A DNA stretch of 64,000 nucleotides from Cinclus cinclus (GCF_963662255.1 NC_085052.1:15227151-15291150), one strand, 5' to 3'; positions 49,701-62,382 are shown, counted from the stretch's first letter. A program made the numbers and translations. Notes: generated from the letters alone by a model not told the origin.

Positions 49701-50740
49701 TGCAATACAGCCCCCTTAAGAGATTCCAGAAAGAATTTTTCTAGAGTTAGTACAAATGCCATTTTCCCTTCCATATCAACAAAAAATGGATAACAGAAAT
49801 TACATACTTCCATTAGAAAAGAAAGTAAAAATGCTATTTAGCTTCCTTACCTACTTGGAGTAATATAAAACAGATTTAAAGCAGCACTTTCTTCTGCAAC
49901 CTTTTGCAAGCTGTTCTCTTTCCTTTGAAAAAAGATGCAGGACAACTCTGAATAAATCTTTCATATGTTAAAAGAATAATTATAGCAAAAATCACAGCTG
50001 TCTCAAATACTGCTGTATGTAGAAAAAACAGGATTAAAGACATAAACTTCCTAAGTATTTAATTTTACCTCACTTACAATTGCAGTGACTGCATTAACAG
50101 ATTGAAAAAAAGGGTATTGTTTAAAGGAAGATGCTAACAAACAGCAGAGGGATGCAAAATAATAAGATAAATAAAAAAATTATGTTCTTATTAATCTCGG
50201 CATTATTAAAAAAAAGGCAAGGAACATTAAGTAGAACTGAAAGGCTATATATTTAAATTAAAATTAACTAGAACAAATTATCACAGCTTTCAATGAGGGC
50301 AAGAGCTTAGTAGGATTTTCAAGAGATTAAGCCCTTACATAGCTAATGAAATCATTCAGGATTTAAGCCAAATGGAGGCAAGGAAGAAATATCTCCTAAT
50401 GCAAATTAGTCAAAAGTGTCTATAATGGGATTTCTTGTACCTTCCACTCAGTGAATCTGATTAAATGCAGAAAGCAGAGGACTTTCTGGACTTGGTACAG
50501 TTACTTTTCAATACAATTTTTTGGTATAATAGATGTGTACATTCAGTTCTGCTGAGCACTGCATATGCTGTATGCTTTCCTGGGCACAGAAGATGTGCAA
50601 ACATTTCTTGAATTAAAGACATACTTCTAAAATAGAATCCCAAAAAGCACACATTCTTTAAAAAACATCTTTAGGAATGACAATAAAAATTACATTTTAC
50701 TGGTTCAACTTCCACAGCCACTACTAGCAAGCTGTTAATT
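46750..50740. other. Intergenic, contains one unexplained 164-codon ORF
   Basis: AT-rich sequence. The longest open frame is 48658-49152 (plus); minus-strand frames at 47871-48227 and 48229-48438 show no features. I recognise no exon of any neighbouring gene expected from mammalian synteny. Confidence 0.4.
48658..49152 (+). other. Unassigned 164-codon ORF
   Basis: An ATG-initiated frame of 164 codons in otherwise frame-poor DNA. The predicted peptide has mixed composition with several Cys and no clear signal peptide, repeat or domain that I recognise. There is no CpG island, and I saw no splice site that would join it to another exon. It could be chance or a decayed retrocopy. Confidence 0.15.
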
Positions 50741-50757
50741 ACAGTATTAAATTGTCA

Positions 50758-50826
50758 GTCAAAGAGTGGGACTTGATGATCCTTGTGGGTCCCTTCCAAC
50801 TCAGAATGTTTGATGAATCTGTGAAA
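50758..50826 (+). mobile_element. CR1 3' tail fragment
   Basis: GGGACTTGATGATCCTTGTG followed by GGTCCCTTCCAACTCAGAAT is the typical CR1 3'-terminal segment. Confidence 0.75.
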
Positions 50827-51546
50827 TTCACAAATTCTGCTTCTTTTACTGGATGCTAAAATAACTTATTTAAGTTTAGAGCAATATTCAGTAGCTCTTG
50901 TGGCACATCCAGCACTTTTAATACAGTTCATTACTAAAACTCTTTTCCTTCCATTGTTAAACCACAAGTTATTATTTATTCTATTTGGAAATTGTGCTTT
51001 ACATTTCTTTTAGAAATACATGCTCTTTGAAGAACTATTTCTTTTAGTATCCTATAAACCAGAACAGACAAATTACTTTGATTTGTAACTTCAAAGCCTG
51101 ACTACAGAGGAAAATTATGTAGGTAAATAATATGTACTCCAAGGCATTAGGAAATAAATGTCTAATTCAAGGTGTATCCAAGTAAAACTTGTGTCATAGT
51201 CATGTGCAATCCATTATAATTAACGTATTTTTGCAAACAGGTGTGTATTATATGAAATCATTTTAATACAGTGTAAGAGATGGTGTTTAAGGTATTAAGT
51301 CCATTTGATTCATATTTTATCACTTGAAATGGAAATTTTAATTATTTATATCTTCCTCAAAAGATTCTACTTACTAAGCTCTGTCAAAGGACACCAACAA
51401 TTGACAAGAAGAACAGTAGTGGACTTTTCCCAGGAGGACATGTCCTGTGACAAATTATCTTGGGAAACCCTCTTCTAGTCTCAGAGAAGGAGAATAGATA
51501 TCTGGGAATAATGCACTTAAACACTGACAATCTAAGGAACTTGTAA

Positions 51547-51602
51547 AATTAAATTGACTTGACAGTCTTTTCCAACCTACATGATTCTATGGTTCTATCC
51601 TA
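51547..51602 (+). mobile_element. CR1 3' tail fragment
   Basis: TTGACTTGACAGTCTTTTCC, AACCTACATGATTCTATGGT and TCTATCC match the CR1 3' end with its ATTCTATG-type tail. Confidence 0.7.
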
Positions 51603-54600
51603 TCATGTGAAGACAATTAGTATTCTGCAACTCACTTTCCATGACTGTATTCAAATTGAAAAAAGTTAAAAGTTATTTAAAACTTATTTTGAGAAAAGGA
51701 CTCTAAAACAGCCTATTAAACATTTTATTGCAAACAGCCATATTCTAAATACTCCTTAATTCCATTTTTTTTCTTCCACACTTCCTACTGTGTATATGCT
51801 CAAGATAGTCATCAGCTATGGCTGAACATGGAGTCTGGAGCTTGAATAGAATAGAATCCAAATATTGTGACAACTTTCTATTCTTCTTGGAATCCTTTGT
51901 GTTGCTCAGACAAACTTCATTTCAGTTCCTCCTTGAGACCTCCATGCTCTCCTCACCATGAGGGAAACATGCCAGCACCTTTCATTGTAGTCACAAATCA
52001 GGCAAAGAAATGCTTCCTAAAAATGCTTTGGGAAAAGCCTTTCTTGGAATCATGCTACAAAATGGGGAGCTGTCTTCATATCAGCTCCAAGACATCCAGA
52101 GACACCAAGAGCTCTCACAAAGAATACCCACTGGAGCTGTTGTTATCATATGTACTGTGGGACACGGGACAATGTCATCACTCTGAAAACCTTATCACCT
52201 TACTCTGACAGCAACAAAAGCTCCTACAGAGTTTTGCAAATACCACAGAAATATGTTGTATTCAATTTTGCATGATTTTCAGTTGCTCCAGAAGAACTGA
52301 GAACAGAATGGTAACTGATCCAAGCCAGTTCTTTCTCACTTGAATGACCAGTGTGAAACTTAAACACATCCTATCAAAAGCAAGGATGATGTAACTGTGA
52401 ACACAAAGCTAAAACTATTTGTTGGCAGACTGAACAAGAAACAACAGTGCTGCTGGTATAGATACCAGAACTAGTTCCTCATATGCTAGCTTGGATCTAG
52501 CCAGTTTTCTTAGCTCAGGATGGAGCACAGAGTTGATGCAATCACATAATTTCCAAAGCCCACAGAAGTCAGACATGATTTTCATGTATTATTGTACTTA
52601 GAAGTAAGCACTGCTGAATCCAAAATTATGCTGTGCAGATCAAAGACTCAAGAGTCCCAAGCTCAGAGTTTACCTTTTCATAAAACCACAGAGGAGAAAA
52701 ATAACTATTCCAAATTATAGTTGAAGTATCCTAGAGCAATTTCAGTAGCAGTTGAAGGGTCTTCAGTGTTGTGAACTCTTTCTCGTTTCACCACCCCTCA
52801 AACTTCCCTTCTCATGGAAAGTGAAGCTGTCTGCTTCACATCAAAGCATCTGGAAAGTTCCCTCTGATGACAGATTTGAACTCTCTAGAGAACAGAATAT
52901 AGCACTATAGGAAAAGGTTGTCATAACTGAAAACATGGAAACAGAAGTCTTGTAAAGGGCTCTGGAGCTCAGCACAGAGAAAGATGAAAACTTTAAAACA
53001 CTTTAAAGGCAGAGATGCCAGGTTCTGGTAACACAGGTAAAGCTACAATACTAGTGTTTTTCTGCCACCTACTGATACCTTCCAACTCCCTTTTTATCTC
53101 ATTTACTCTTAAGATATTCTATAGAAGAATAAGTGACTCAGCTGCTTCTGACATCTGCTCACACACTTATAAATTTCTTTGGAATTACTAGAATTTTTTA
53201 ATCTACACCTCTTCAAATAAGCATGTGATGAATAGCCCTGTGCACAGCTGCCACTGACAGGGCAGCTCTCATGTGGACACATGTTTACAGGAAAGGTATA
53301 AAATCATTTTATAATCTCTATAAAGACAGCAACTGCATAATTAGTCAGGAAAGGATTTTTTTTCAAGGTCACCATGCTACAAAGGGTTTGAGAATGGAGA
53401 TAGCAGGTACCTGAAACTGTCAGTCTTATGTGTCAGTTGTTTATATCAATTATCACAGTTTTTATTTCCATTTATGCTCTCTGTATGATTTGGAACACAC
53501 ACCATTTTTTCTGGCCTCGTCTGCAACTATCAAGAGAAGCATAAACATTGGCAGGAAACTGTAAAAAATCTTCATAAAAATGGACCTCAAAAACTAATAA
53601 CTCCCAAAATACACCCATCCTTTGCATGAAAGAGTTTAAAAGCCATTCATTTCATATCTAATCTTGCCATAAAGAGCAAGCACTATGAAAATATTTATTA
53701 CCAAAAAAATTATCCCTAATTTATTAGTTCAATGACTGAAAAAGCTTCAGAAAAGAGTTGTAAGAAACATTTACAAGAAAACTTGCATTCCAGAGACAGA
53801 GTGAAGAAAGCCAATTTAACTTCATAAACACAGGGTGCCACCAACAGCCTGTCAGCCTCTGCACAAGAAGAACAAATCTAGCATAGGATCCTGAGCTAGC
53901 AGATATGGGCACACCACAGAAGAATCCTGACTGGAAGGAAGCTGACTCTTGATAAATTTAAACTGGATCTACATGACAGAAACAAAACACTGTGATATCT
54001 AAGTATTAGGACAACTCTTCTAGTGGTGTGATAGATATTTTCTCATGATATCAATTTTTCAAAACAACTAACTGAAAGAGGAGCTATAAGACTTTTTAAT
54101 GAAAGAAAAGACAGAAGTTCATACCAGTTGGCTTTTTGAAAAAAATTTTCCAGAGTTTCAATTGCAAAAGTATTTCACAGGATGTCAGGCTCCTTTGGAA
54201 ACTTCTAAATGTAGCTGAAAAGTTCAGACTTAAGAGAACCCAGAATTTTTCCCAAACCAGAAACACTTAAAAGGAATAATGTCCATACTGCTGTAGTGCC
54301 ACTGCCTTTGCTGACTCTTGCTCTGCCTCAAAGCTTCATCTCATGATAAACTGTGGCAGCTCAGTGTGAGGGTTCACAGTTTCACAGAAAATACAATCCC
54401 ATTGATTAAGAATGTGAAATATTGCAGTCTACAAAAACCAGCATGCTAGATGCAGTATCTAATCAAAAACTTGGTTTATAATGACATTTTAAAGTTTTTA
54501 CCTAGAGCTTCACTTTGTGAACATTTGAGAGAAAAACTGTTAGTTTTGTTCAAAGGACCATAGCATCTAGATATGTATCTAATACCTAGAAGTAAAATTT

Positions 54601-57600
54601 TGCAAGCTATAATAAAATTCTTATTGGATTTTTATCATATAATTTGTACTGTTAACAAATGTATCTAATATGCTTCTAATTGCAGTTAATGCAAATGTGT
54701 TAAAAGTACAAATTGATCTACCTTGGCATTTGAATTGAAAATGAACAAAATTCTCTGGTACATAAACATAAAAGAACAGGAAAGATGGATTTAGAAAATA
54801 TAAAAAAGTCAGAGATTAAATGTAACACAACTTATCAAATATAAGCTTAAAACAAAGACTGTATCTGAAACACCAAATTCCTGAAATACTGTATGTTGTA
54901 TCTCCCTATAAACAGAAATTTTTACTACTGCAACAGCTGGAAGCATTTACACTTTTTAACATCTTCTTCAGTAACAAAGTTAAATTCTTCTTGCAGCTGT
55001 TCCAAAGCGTTTTGGAATGGTTTGTTCCCTGGATCCTGCACACTGTGAAAGAATGTAAGGGCAAGGCCGGAGGGTTTTACAAATTGCCTCAATTTCAAAA
55101 TAACTTTTTTCTTAATTAACCTTTACAGACTTTACAGAGAATTCTTCAAGACTTCTGATACATTTTTCTGACGAGTAGCATAAGCACCAGTAGCATAAGC
55201 ATATGCCAGTACATGGCTTGTCTGAGCCAAAATTATTTATCAGGTCTAACTGCAATGTCTTTTAGTTGTAAACAAATTCATATTTTTTTTTTTTTTACTG
55301 GAGTGAATTTTTGAAAAGTAGAAAAATAGGTGTACTTTTACTTTAAATTCTACATAAATACTTTTCTGCATTACAAAAATTTTTAAAATGTCCTTTTCTA
55401 ATTTGTCCTTTTCCAAGAAGTAGTATCGCAAATTAAAGATGTTTGTTACAAAATGCTTTCCTTTGTTTTTTCTCTTTTCACTGGATTATCAGCTATTACT
55501 GATAATAACCCGTTAGTCACACGACGCATCACACACGTGGAGCACGAGCAGGTGAGCTGCACAGGACAGACATAAATCCAGCACGGCTCTCACGCGTCAG
55601 AACTGCAGCCTGAGCTCTCCAGGGTTAATCTGAGCTCATGCAATAAACCCACTGAGTTCAGAAGATCCCAGAGCCACCGAGCGTTCCCAGGACATCTGCG
55701 TGTCCTGGAGAGGACAGGACCTTCATCCCAGGCACAGAAGTGACCTCTGTGCAACTGCAGCAGAAGATAGAGCTTCCTCCCTTTGGCTATTCTGGTACAA
55801 GACCTAATCTCAGGCAACAGTTCTGCCCTGGGGTTTTAAATAACTGTGATAACTGCTTCAGTTTGTTCCCATGCTTTGCTTTTATCTATTAGACTTCTTA
55901 AAAACATAATGAGCCTTAACTCGGTTCCTGTTATTTGTAATCTTGAAGCCAAAGAACTTGCATGAAAAAATATTAGAAGTATCTACAATTACTCTGTAGC
56001 TAAATCTCCTAATACAGTATGGACAATATGTATTTTCTTCTAAAAAGCACGTAAAGATGCACTATCAAAATCTGCTAAACATTACCATAATCGATTCCAT
56101 CATATATGAATATCCTCATACATAAATACTTAGGATATTTGGGACCAACTCTAGCCCATTTGATAAGTTTATCTGTGTCTGAGCCATCAAATTCCAGTAG
56201 CTATTTCTGCATTGATATTTCTTGGGACATTAAAATAAAGCCATCTAGCATTAATTGCAGAATACTTCAAGTTAAGAACATTTTAAATGTAAGAACATTT
56301 AAAAATAAAAGTTAAAAATGTTTATTGCAACAGAAATGTCTTATAATGTAGGCAATTTTTAGCAAACATTTCAAATTCTGACAGATTAATTAGGTTATCT
56401 GGTTTAACATTATAGCTATTTTAAAAAATCAACTATGAAGCACTACGAAACCCTAAACCAACTAGAAACAGTTCCCACAGATCTGAACATGAAATTCTAA
56501 CAGATGAGAACACTGATAAAACTTAAAAATTTACATTTCATTGCCACCTGCATCAAGCAGAATTTATCAGCTGTGAAACAGGTGCTACAGGAAAGCACTT
56601 CCTTCATCAGGTGCCCATGATAAAACATGCATGAGTTTACCTGACATCAAAGCATGTAGTTTCTCTTTTTTTGTCTAGAAAGAAGGCTATATCTAAATCA
56701 AAATTTGTTGACAGAATAGAAAAAGGTATTCCATAAGATTGTGTATATATATGTATTTTGTAATGTATTTGAAAAGTCACCCCCTCCAAATTAAGTGAAA
56801 CTTCCACTTTTAATGGAGCATAGAAATTACGTAGCTTTCAAACAAAATTTAGACTTTGCTACCTCACAGCCATAGCAACTCATCTGCGTTTTAACATCTG
56901 AATTGCTGATGAGCTTCTACTTTTCCTGAAAGAGGATACTTTCTTGAATTTAGAGTTAATGGAGGAGAAAAAATTAATTCTCTAAAACCTTCAGGAAAAC
57001 ATGCTTCACAAACAAATACTTGACAAAACAGTTAGAGGTCAATATTGACAGCCTGTCAGATGAGAGTTCAAAGAGGACTCTTTTTTACGAGAAAATGTCA
57101 TATTCCTTGGTGTCTCCTTTCAGGATGAGGACATGGTGTTCAGAATCCAGCCCAGACTTCATCTGTTCTTTTTGAGCTGTCATTTACTGCAGCTGTAACA
57201 GAACTTACTACAGCAAGGGTACAATGAGGGACTTGGGCTCTTTTAGTACAAAGCATGCTACTTTCACTTCAAATCATTTTACAAATTATATTAAAAAAAA
57301 AAAGTAAACTGGCCCACTGGTGTAATTTTAAAACCACCTGAGCACCTCACAACCTTCCCTGTGGCCGTGCCAGTAACACTTCACCAGTTAATGAAGTGCC
57401 AGTCAGCCATTTCAGTACAAAAGGGCAGAAAGATGTATATATAAAAGCATTAGCCACTTTCATTCAGGCATTAGTCATTTGACTTCTAAATTATTTTCAA
57501 AGTGACTATGGAGAACAGTTATATTTTGTAGACATACCCCCCATTTTTAAAGTAGCAATGACTTTTTAATGGCTACAAATGCAAATGTTCATAACTGAGT

Positions 57601-57730
57601 CATGAAGAGATCTGCACCATTATCTGTGAGCGCCTCCATCCAGCAGTAGACTTTTCTCAGCAATTATTTTAGATAATTTTCAGATAAGTGGGAAGAAAAG
57701 TACTCAAATTTCAGATTATTAAAAATAATG
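51603..57730. other. Intergenic, no gene recognised
   Basis: AT-rich. A slightly GC-richer patch at 55.5-55.85 kb includes an AATAAA and a 75-codon minus-strand frame, but no LTR termini or domains could be defined. Confidence 0.45.
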
Positions 57731-57732
57731 AG

Positions 57733-57900
57733 CTGTGGATTCCCAGATCCTGGAGGTGTTCAAGGCCAGGTTGGATGGGGCTCTGAAATAATCTGATCTA
57801 GTGGGAGGCGTCCCTGTGCATGGCAGGGGCTTTGGAACTATATGATCTTTAAGGTCCCTTCAAACCCAAACCATTCTATGACTCTATGATTATATGATTC
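57733..57900 (+). mobile_element. CR1 LINE 3' end
   Basis: The order CCTGGAGGTGTTCAAGGCCA, GGTTGGATGGGGCTCTGAA, TCTTTAAGGTCCCTTCAAAC, then CATTCTATGACTCTATGATT is the CR1 3' terminus, complete with its short tail repeats. Confidence 0.85.
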
Positions 57901-59690
57901 AGACTTGCTACAGATTTCACAAAAAGTGCTTCTGTGTGATAACAATTTATCCATCTGGTGACAGTTATATTAATGTCTAATTTCTATCCAAATTTTCATA
58001 TATTTAACATATGACTACTGATACTATACATGATAATTCTTCCTGAACTATTATCTGATTTTAACACATTAGTAGTCTTAAAAGATATTTAATTACATTT
58101 ATCAACTAGGTTTTTAAGTGATTTTTAAAGTAAGGTTTGTATCAGCTGAATAACCATATTCTGTCATTCAGTCATTGATACAATCTCTTATGTTTTCAGT
58201 TCTTGAGGGTTGATGCCAACCCTCCTACAAGCAATAGTATTTCTCTGAACCATATTACATCAGGACCATGCAAAGCAGAGATATTCACAGTGTAATTAAA
58301 CTAGATAGCTGTATTTTAGGATTAAGATCAACTTGGTACCCAAATGCTAAATATCTCATGGATATCTGATATTTATCAGATAGCACTTTAAAAACTAAAG
58401 AAGATACTGATGTGCTGAAGACATGTTATTATTTTAAAATCTTTTTTAAAAATACTTGTAGCAATTCCAGTTTATTTGTGTTCCAGCATGTGGTTTACAA
58501 TCCACAGGAGCTAGAGAAGAAACAACAGGAAGAGATTTAGTCAGGAAACAGAAACAAATCACCACAAGATGAATGAAAAATGTCTGAGGAGAGGGGAAGA
58601 AAGTCCATTGGAAATTGCAGAAGACTGAATTTAGTACTGGTCCCAGCTTACAGGTTGGATACCTGACAGGTAGATGTGCCTAACCTGACCTGGGTAAAAA
58701 AAGCACAGTTGCTATAGCAGGCACTATCATCCCGGATTTGCTCCAAGAGCTGGGGCATTGCGAAGAGAGGTTTAGAGAAACTTAAATGGGGTCTCAGGGA
58801 GCTCCAGCAGGAGCAGGACATGAGGTTGTCCTAGTAAATTCCACAAGCTTCCTCCACCTACTAACACAATACAAGTGAGCAACCATTTGTATACTTTTTT
58901 TCTTCTCGTAATATATATATATATAATAATATACCTAAATACATGCACAATTTCCTTACTGATTTCAGTAAAATAAGAAATGTCCTAAGAAAGACTTGTT
59001 CCACCAGATGCTCCATTCAGAGTGGTACCATTAAGTACAGAGCAAGGTACAGAACTGTTACTCTAAATGCACATCATGTATGCTAGACCAGATTTTCCAG
59101 TTAATAGCAGTACATTTGTTTTTTGACACAGCAGACAAGATGAAAAAAAAAAAAGTAATGGATCAGATTACAGGTCTGTCTAGGCACTATTCAAAAGTGA
59201 AAGTATTTACAGAGCAACCCTTGTTGCTCCCAACAGTTTGGGAGCAACCCTTCTCAGCAGTAAGACCTCACGCATTATCTGGAGTTATCACTGCTGCTGC
59301 TGAGATGAGGAAACTAAATTTAGAAACCTTTACCCTAAACTATGGGAAATGCCACCAAGTTCAATGGGACTATTCAATATAAGCAGGTAAAAATAAAATT
59401 AATATATTCCCTGACTCGTTAATTTTGCTGCACAATAGCAGGAAGTATGTAAATAAGTATTTTTATTGTACTACCTTCCTGCAAGTTCTGATTTACAAGT
59501 AATTCTCTTTGTCGCCTACCAACATCCTCAGCGTCTCCAGCAAGCTATGGAAAACAAATCAGGACAGGCTTCCAGCGGAGCATAAACCCCATATAATTTT
59601 TCCTACACGCTAACAGCTTGAACGACTGCTGTCCCGCTTTTACAGGCGAGTGCAGATTTTAGCCAGATGAAGGCTCGGCGTTCCTGCCCG
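57901..59690. other. Intergenic, no gene recognised
   Basis: AT-rich, with an AT repeat near 58910-58925. The 100-codon frame at 59080-59382 has no recognisable features. Confidence 0.45.
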
Positions 59691-59710
59691 GTGATGCCGA
59701 ACGCGCGGTG

Positions 59711-59902
59711 CCCGTGTCCCGAGCCCGTGTCCCCGCACCGCCCGTGTCCCCGCACCCCCCCCGTGTCCCGAGCCCGTGTTCCCGCACCCCCGCCGTGTCC
59801 CCAGCCTGTGTCCCCGCACCGCCCGTGTCCCCCCCCGTGTCCCCGCACCCATCCCCGTGTCCCCGCACCCCCCCCCCCCCCCCCCCCCCGTGTCCCCGCA
59901 CC
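59711..59902. repeat. GC-rich minisatellite (CCCGTGTCCCCGCACC-type) with a 22-C run
   Basis: Irregular copies of CCGTGTCCCCGCACC and CCGTGTCCCGAGC, including an uninterrupted C run at 59868-59889. Both strands give proline/arginine- or glycine-rich long frames here, all artefacts of the repeat. Confidence 0.85.
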
Positions 59903-59935
59903 GGGGCCGCTCCCAGCGCCCAGCTCCCCGCACCC

Positions 59936-59949
59936 GCGCCCCCTGGCGG
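59936..59949 (-). promoter_or_regulatory. Near-consensus CTCF motif
   Basis: GCGCCCCCTGGCGG on the plus strand, read on the minus strand as CCGCCAGGGGGCGC, differs from the common core CCACCAGGGGGCGC at one position. It sits in a short GC-rich patch between CCNJ and the next CpG island. Confidence 0.5.
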
Positions 59950-60633
59950 TGGCGGGCAGTGCTGCGCCCCGCAGCGCCCAAGTCAGACTCGCGCTCCCGC
60001 AATGGAAATTAAAATAACTACTTGCTTTCTTTTAATCTACATTGCGTCTGGGTACTATTGCGTTCCGTCAAAGATCAGAGTAAAGTGAATGCTTCGGTGA
60101 AATGCTGTAAAGAACCCGCCACACTCAAACCAATATTTAACACTTATTGTATCAGAAATACTGGGTTGTGTCACGCTGTACCGCTGAATAGAGAATATAG
60201 ATGTTGTTGAGAGAGCTCTTTTAGCTTTTTTCTGAAAGTCAAGGTTATCTTTCCAAGTTATTTGGTTTACAGCACGGCTCAGCTATGATTACTTCTTCTA
60301 CCTTCAATCCATCAGTATAATCAAACTGCCTCCAAGCATCTCTCAAAAATGCCCAAATAGTTCTTTGTAAGAAGTCCAAGCCAAATCACTTTGATACAAG
60401 TTTTCCCTTTTCAAAAAAGACTCCGCTCTCAGCTACGGTAATGCAAATCCACACATTCAAAAACAAGACCTATTACTGATCCATACCAGTATTGTTATTA
60501 ACAAAACGTTGTTTTTTGTCCTTTTCTATTTCTGACGTCCCAAAGACTCAGATTAAAACGAACTCCAATGAATTATTAATTCATCCAATTAAAAATATAA
60601 GTGCTGATGTTTAGTAATTATGCAGGAATTTTT

Positions 60634-61014
60634 TTAAAACGTGAAAAAATAATAAAACAAATATGCAAAAATGAAGAAGTATGATCTATCAGTTTGTACT
60701 GGGCACCAAGAGGACTCATCCAATAGGGAATGCATCACAAGCAGTATATGGAAAGGGGATTTGTAAGCTCCATAAGAGAGGCACTTCAAAACTGCTGCCC
60801 CAAAGCACTTAATGAAGGAAAAAAACCGAAGAAAGTCTCTGAGGAAACAAAGATACCACAGAGCAAAGAAAAATAGCCAAAAAATATATATGCCTAGAAC
60901 AGTTAATGTACTTGCCCCATGAGCAGTGTTAAGTGATACCGTATTAAACAGAAACAAAAAAAGTATTGACAAACAGGTTACGACGACCAACATTACAACA
61001 GCTGCTGTAATCAT
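60634..61014 (-). other. Unassigned hydrophobic 126-codon ORF
   Basis: The minus-strand frame from ATG 61014 begins MITAAVVMLVVVTCLSILFL and continues with a second strongly hydrophobic stretch (TVLGIYIFWLFFFALWYLCF). It predicts two or three membrane segments. A stop codon lies in frame just upstream, so the start is clear. However, A-rich DNA read in antisense often gives Phe/Leu-rich frames, and I do not recognise a family. It lies about 200 bp left of the right-hand CpG island. Confidence 0.2.
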
Positions 61015-61203
61015 GGTTTAACTTTCCAGAACGTGCTTCTAGCAGTGACAATCACCCTGGCTGCCTCCCACTGACACCAACTCAGAACAGAGCCGCGTCA
61101 GGAGCGCACGGGAACAATAAATGCCAAGAACTTTTCAAACAAAAAAAGAAAAAAAAAGGCGTAAGCAAGAGAGATGCTTAACTGGTTTTTAAATCTACCT
61201 CAC

Positions 61204-61245
61204 TTGCACACCCCTGACCACCGGGGCCGGTCTCTTTCGAAACAT
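61204..61245 (-). CDS. Possible first coding exon of an unidentified minus-strand gene
   Basis: ATG 61245-61243 opens 14 codons (MFRKRPAPVVRGVQ) ending exactly at a plausible donor, CAA|GTGAGG. A minus-strand CCAAT about 110 bp upstream and the CpG island support a start of transcription here. The family is not recognised, and the exon could instead be untranslated leader. Confidence 0.25.
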
Positions 61246-61317
61246 CCAGCCGCACAATAACTCGGCGGGAGCGCTCCCGAGCCTGCGGCGCTCCCGGGGT
61301 CCCGCCCGGCCCCGCCC

Positions 61318-61329
61318 CGCGCACGCGCG
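61318..61329. promoter_or_regulatory. NRF1 binding site (palindromic consensus)
   Basis: CGCGCACGCGCG fits YGCGCAYGCGCR exactly. NRF1 sites mark many CpG-island promoters, often bidirectional ones. A one-off relative, CGCGCAGGCGCA, occurs near 61393. Confidence 0.55.
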
Positions 61330-62353
61330 CAGCCGGCACCGCCCCTCGCCCCATTGGCCGAGCTCCGCTCCCCGCCCCGCCCCGCCCCGGCCGCGCAGGC
61401 GCAGTCGAGGCCCTTTCGGGAAGGTTCTGTGTCGCGCCAGCCTTTCCTTCCTCCGCCAGGGAAATCCTGTCCGGGTACGGGCCGCCCGCAGCCCCGCTCC
61501 TCCCCGCCCCGCCCCGCCCCGCCGCCGCACGGGCTCTTCCCCGTCACCGTCTGCAGCCCGCGCCCTTCCCCTCACGGCCCGCCCGCCTCCCTCCACAGCC
61601 GCCTGCCCGCCCCCCGCGGCCGGGCCGCGACCTCCCCCGCCCCGGTCTGTGTTTGTCCCTGCCCCGAGCTCAGCCGCTGTCGAGCCCTGGGCCGGCCCCG
61701 CAGCCCGTCCTGCCCCGGGGACACGCGGCTGCGAGGGGCAGCCTCATCAGCGTCATCCGAGCAGAGGGGACATGGGGGCCGCTCCCCCCCCGCCCGGGCC
61801 CCCACGCGGTCGGCGAGCGCCCGGCGTCCAGCGGGGTCGGACCCGTCTGGGTTAGGGAGGAGCAGGTGATGGTCCTTCCATTGCTCAGGTGCCGGCCTCG
61901 CCTCTTGCAGCTGCCTGGAGGTTCTGCTCGTTGAGACAGGTTCTAACTGTGAGCGCAAGGGCGGAATAAACGGCTCCGAGCCGCAGGAGTGGGACAGAAG
62001 GGACTGCCAGGAAAATCTTCGTGCCCGCAGCGCTGCTGCCAGAGTTAGAGAGAAACCTGCCGCCTCTCCTCTCTCTTCCTGGTGATCACCTGGAGAGGAG
62101 AGGTGAGTTGTCTTTCCCTCTTGCCATGCTGTAGCAGTAGAGGAATAGGCTACCTTGCAAGGTGCAGAACTTGTTCAGGACAGCTTCAAGCCCCAGCTCG
62201 CTGCTTGGTTTGTTCTATTTGAGACTCAGCCCTGTGCAAAGGCCCACTGATGGAGAAAGAGATTTGCACCGTGTTAACCGCGCGGTTCTCTCTCCTTTGC
62301 TGCAGTGCCCACTTTCACCGCTGCCTCCTGCTCTGCCTGCTCCTGCTTTCAGC

Positions 62354-62382
62354 ATGGTAAAGAAGAATACTATCCCTGATGG
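62354..62382 (+). CDS. Possible first coding exon of a plus-strand gene, partial
   Basis: A T/C-rich acceptor (CTGCTTTCAG, or an earlier one, CTTTGCTGCAG at about 62306) precedes ATG 62354. The frame MVKKNTIPD plus two bases of Gly ends at the consensus donor GG|GTAAGT. An untranslated exon ending AGAG|GTGAGT at 62102 probably precedes it. The peptide resembles the start of the RNA-phosphatase DUSP11, where similar Lys-Lys, Ile-Pro residues precede a Trp, but nine residues are far too few to assign it. I found no following exon before the window ends. Confidence 0.35.

Larger units (their letters stand above)
61200..61960. promoter_or_regulatory. CpG island, probable bidirectional promoter
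   Basis: CpG-dense, with runs of CGCCCC GC boxes (about 61372-61388 and 61505-61530), an ATTGG at 61353-61357 and an NRF1 consensus at 61318-61329. Exon-like structures point both ways: a minus-strand donor ending an exon at 61204 and plus-strand donors at 62102/62103 and 62382/62383. Confidence 0.7.

Noticed and set aside
55500..55860. GC-richer patch with AATAAA, considered as a second LTR
   Set aside because: I could not define TG/CA ends, a TATA box or target-site duplication.
59603..60088. Several 80-126 codon frames over the GC minisatellite
   Set aside because: All frames stay open because the repeat lacks stop codons; no family resemblance.
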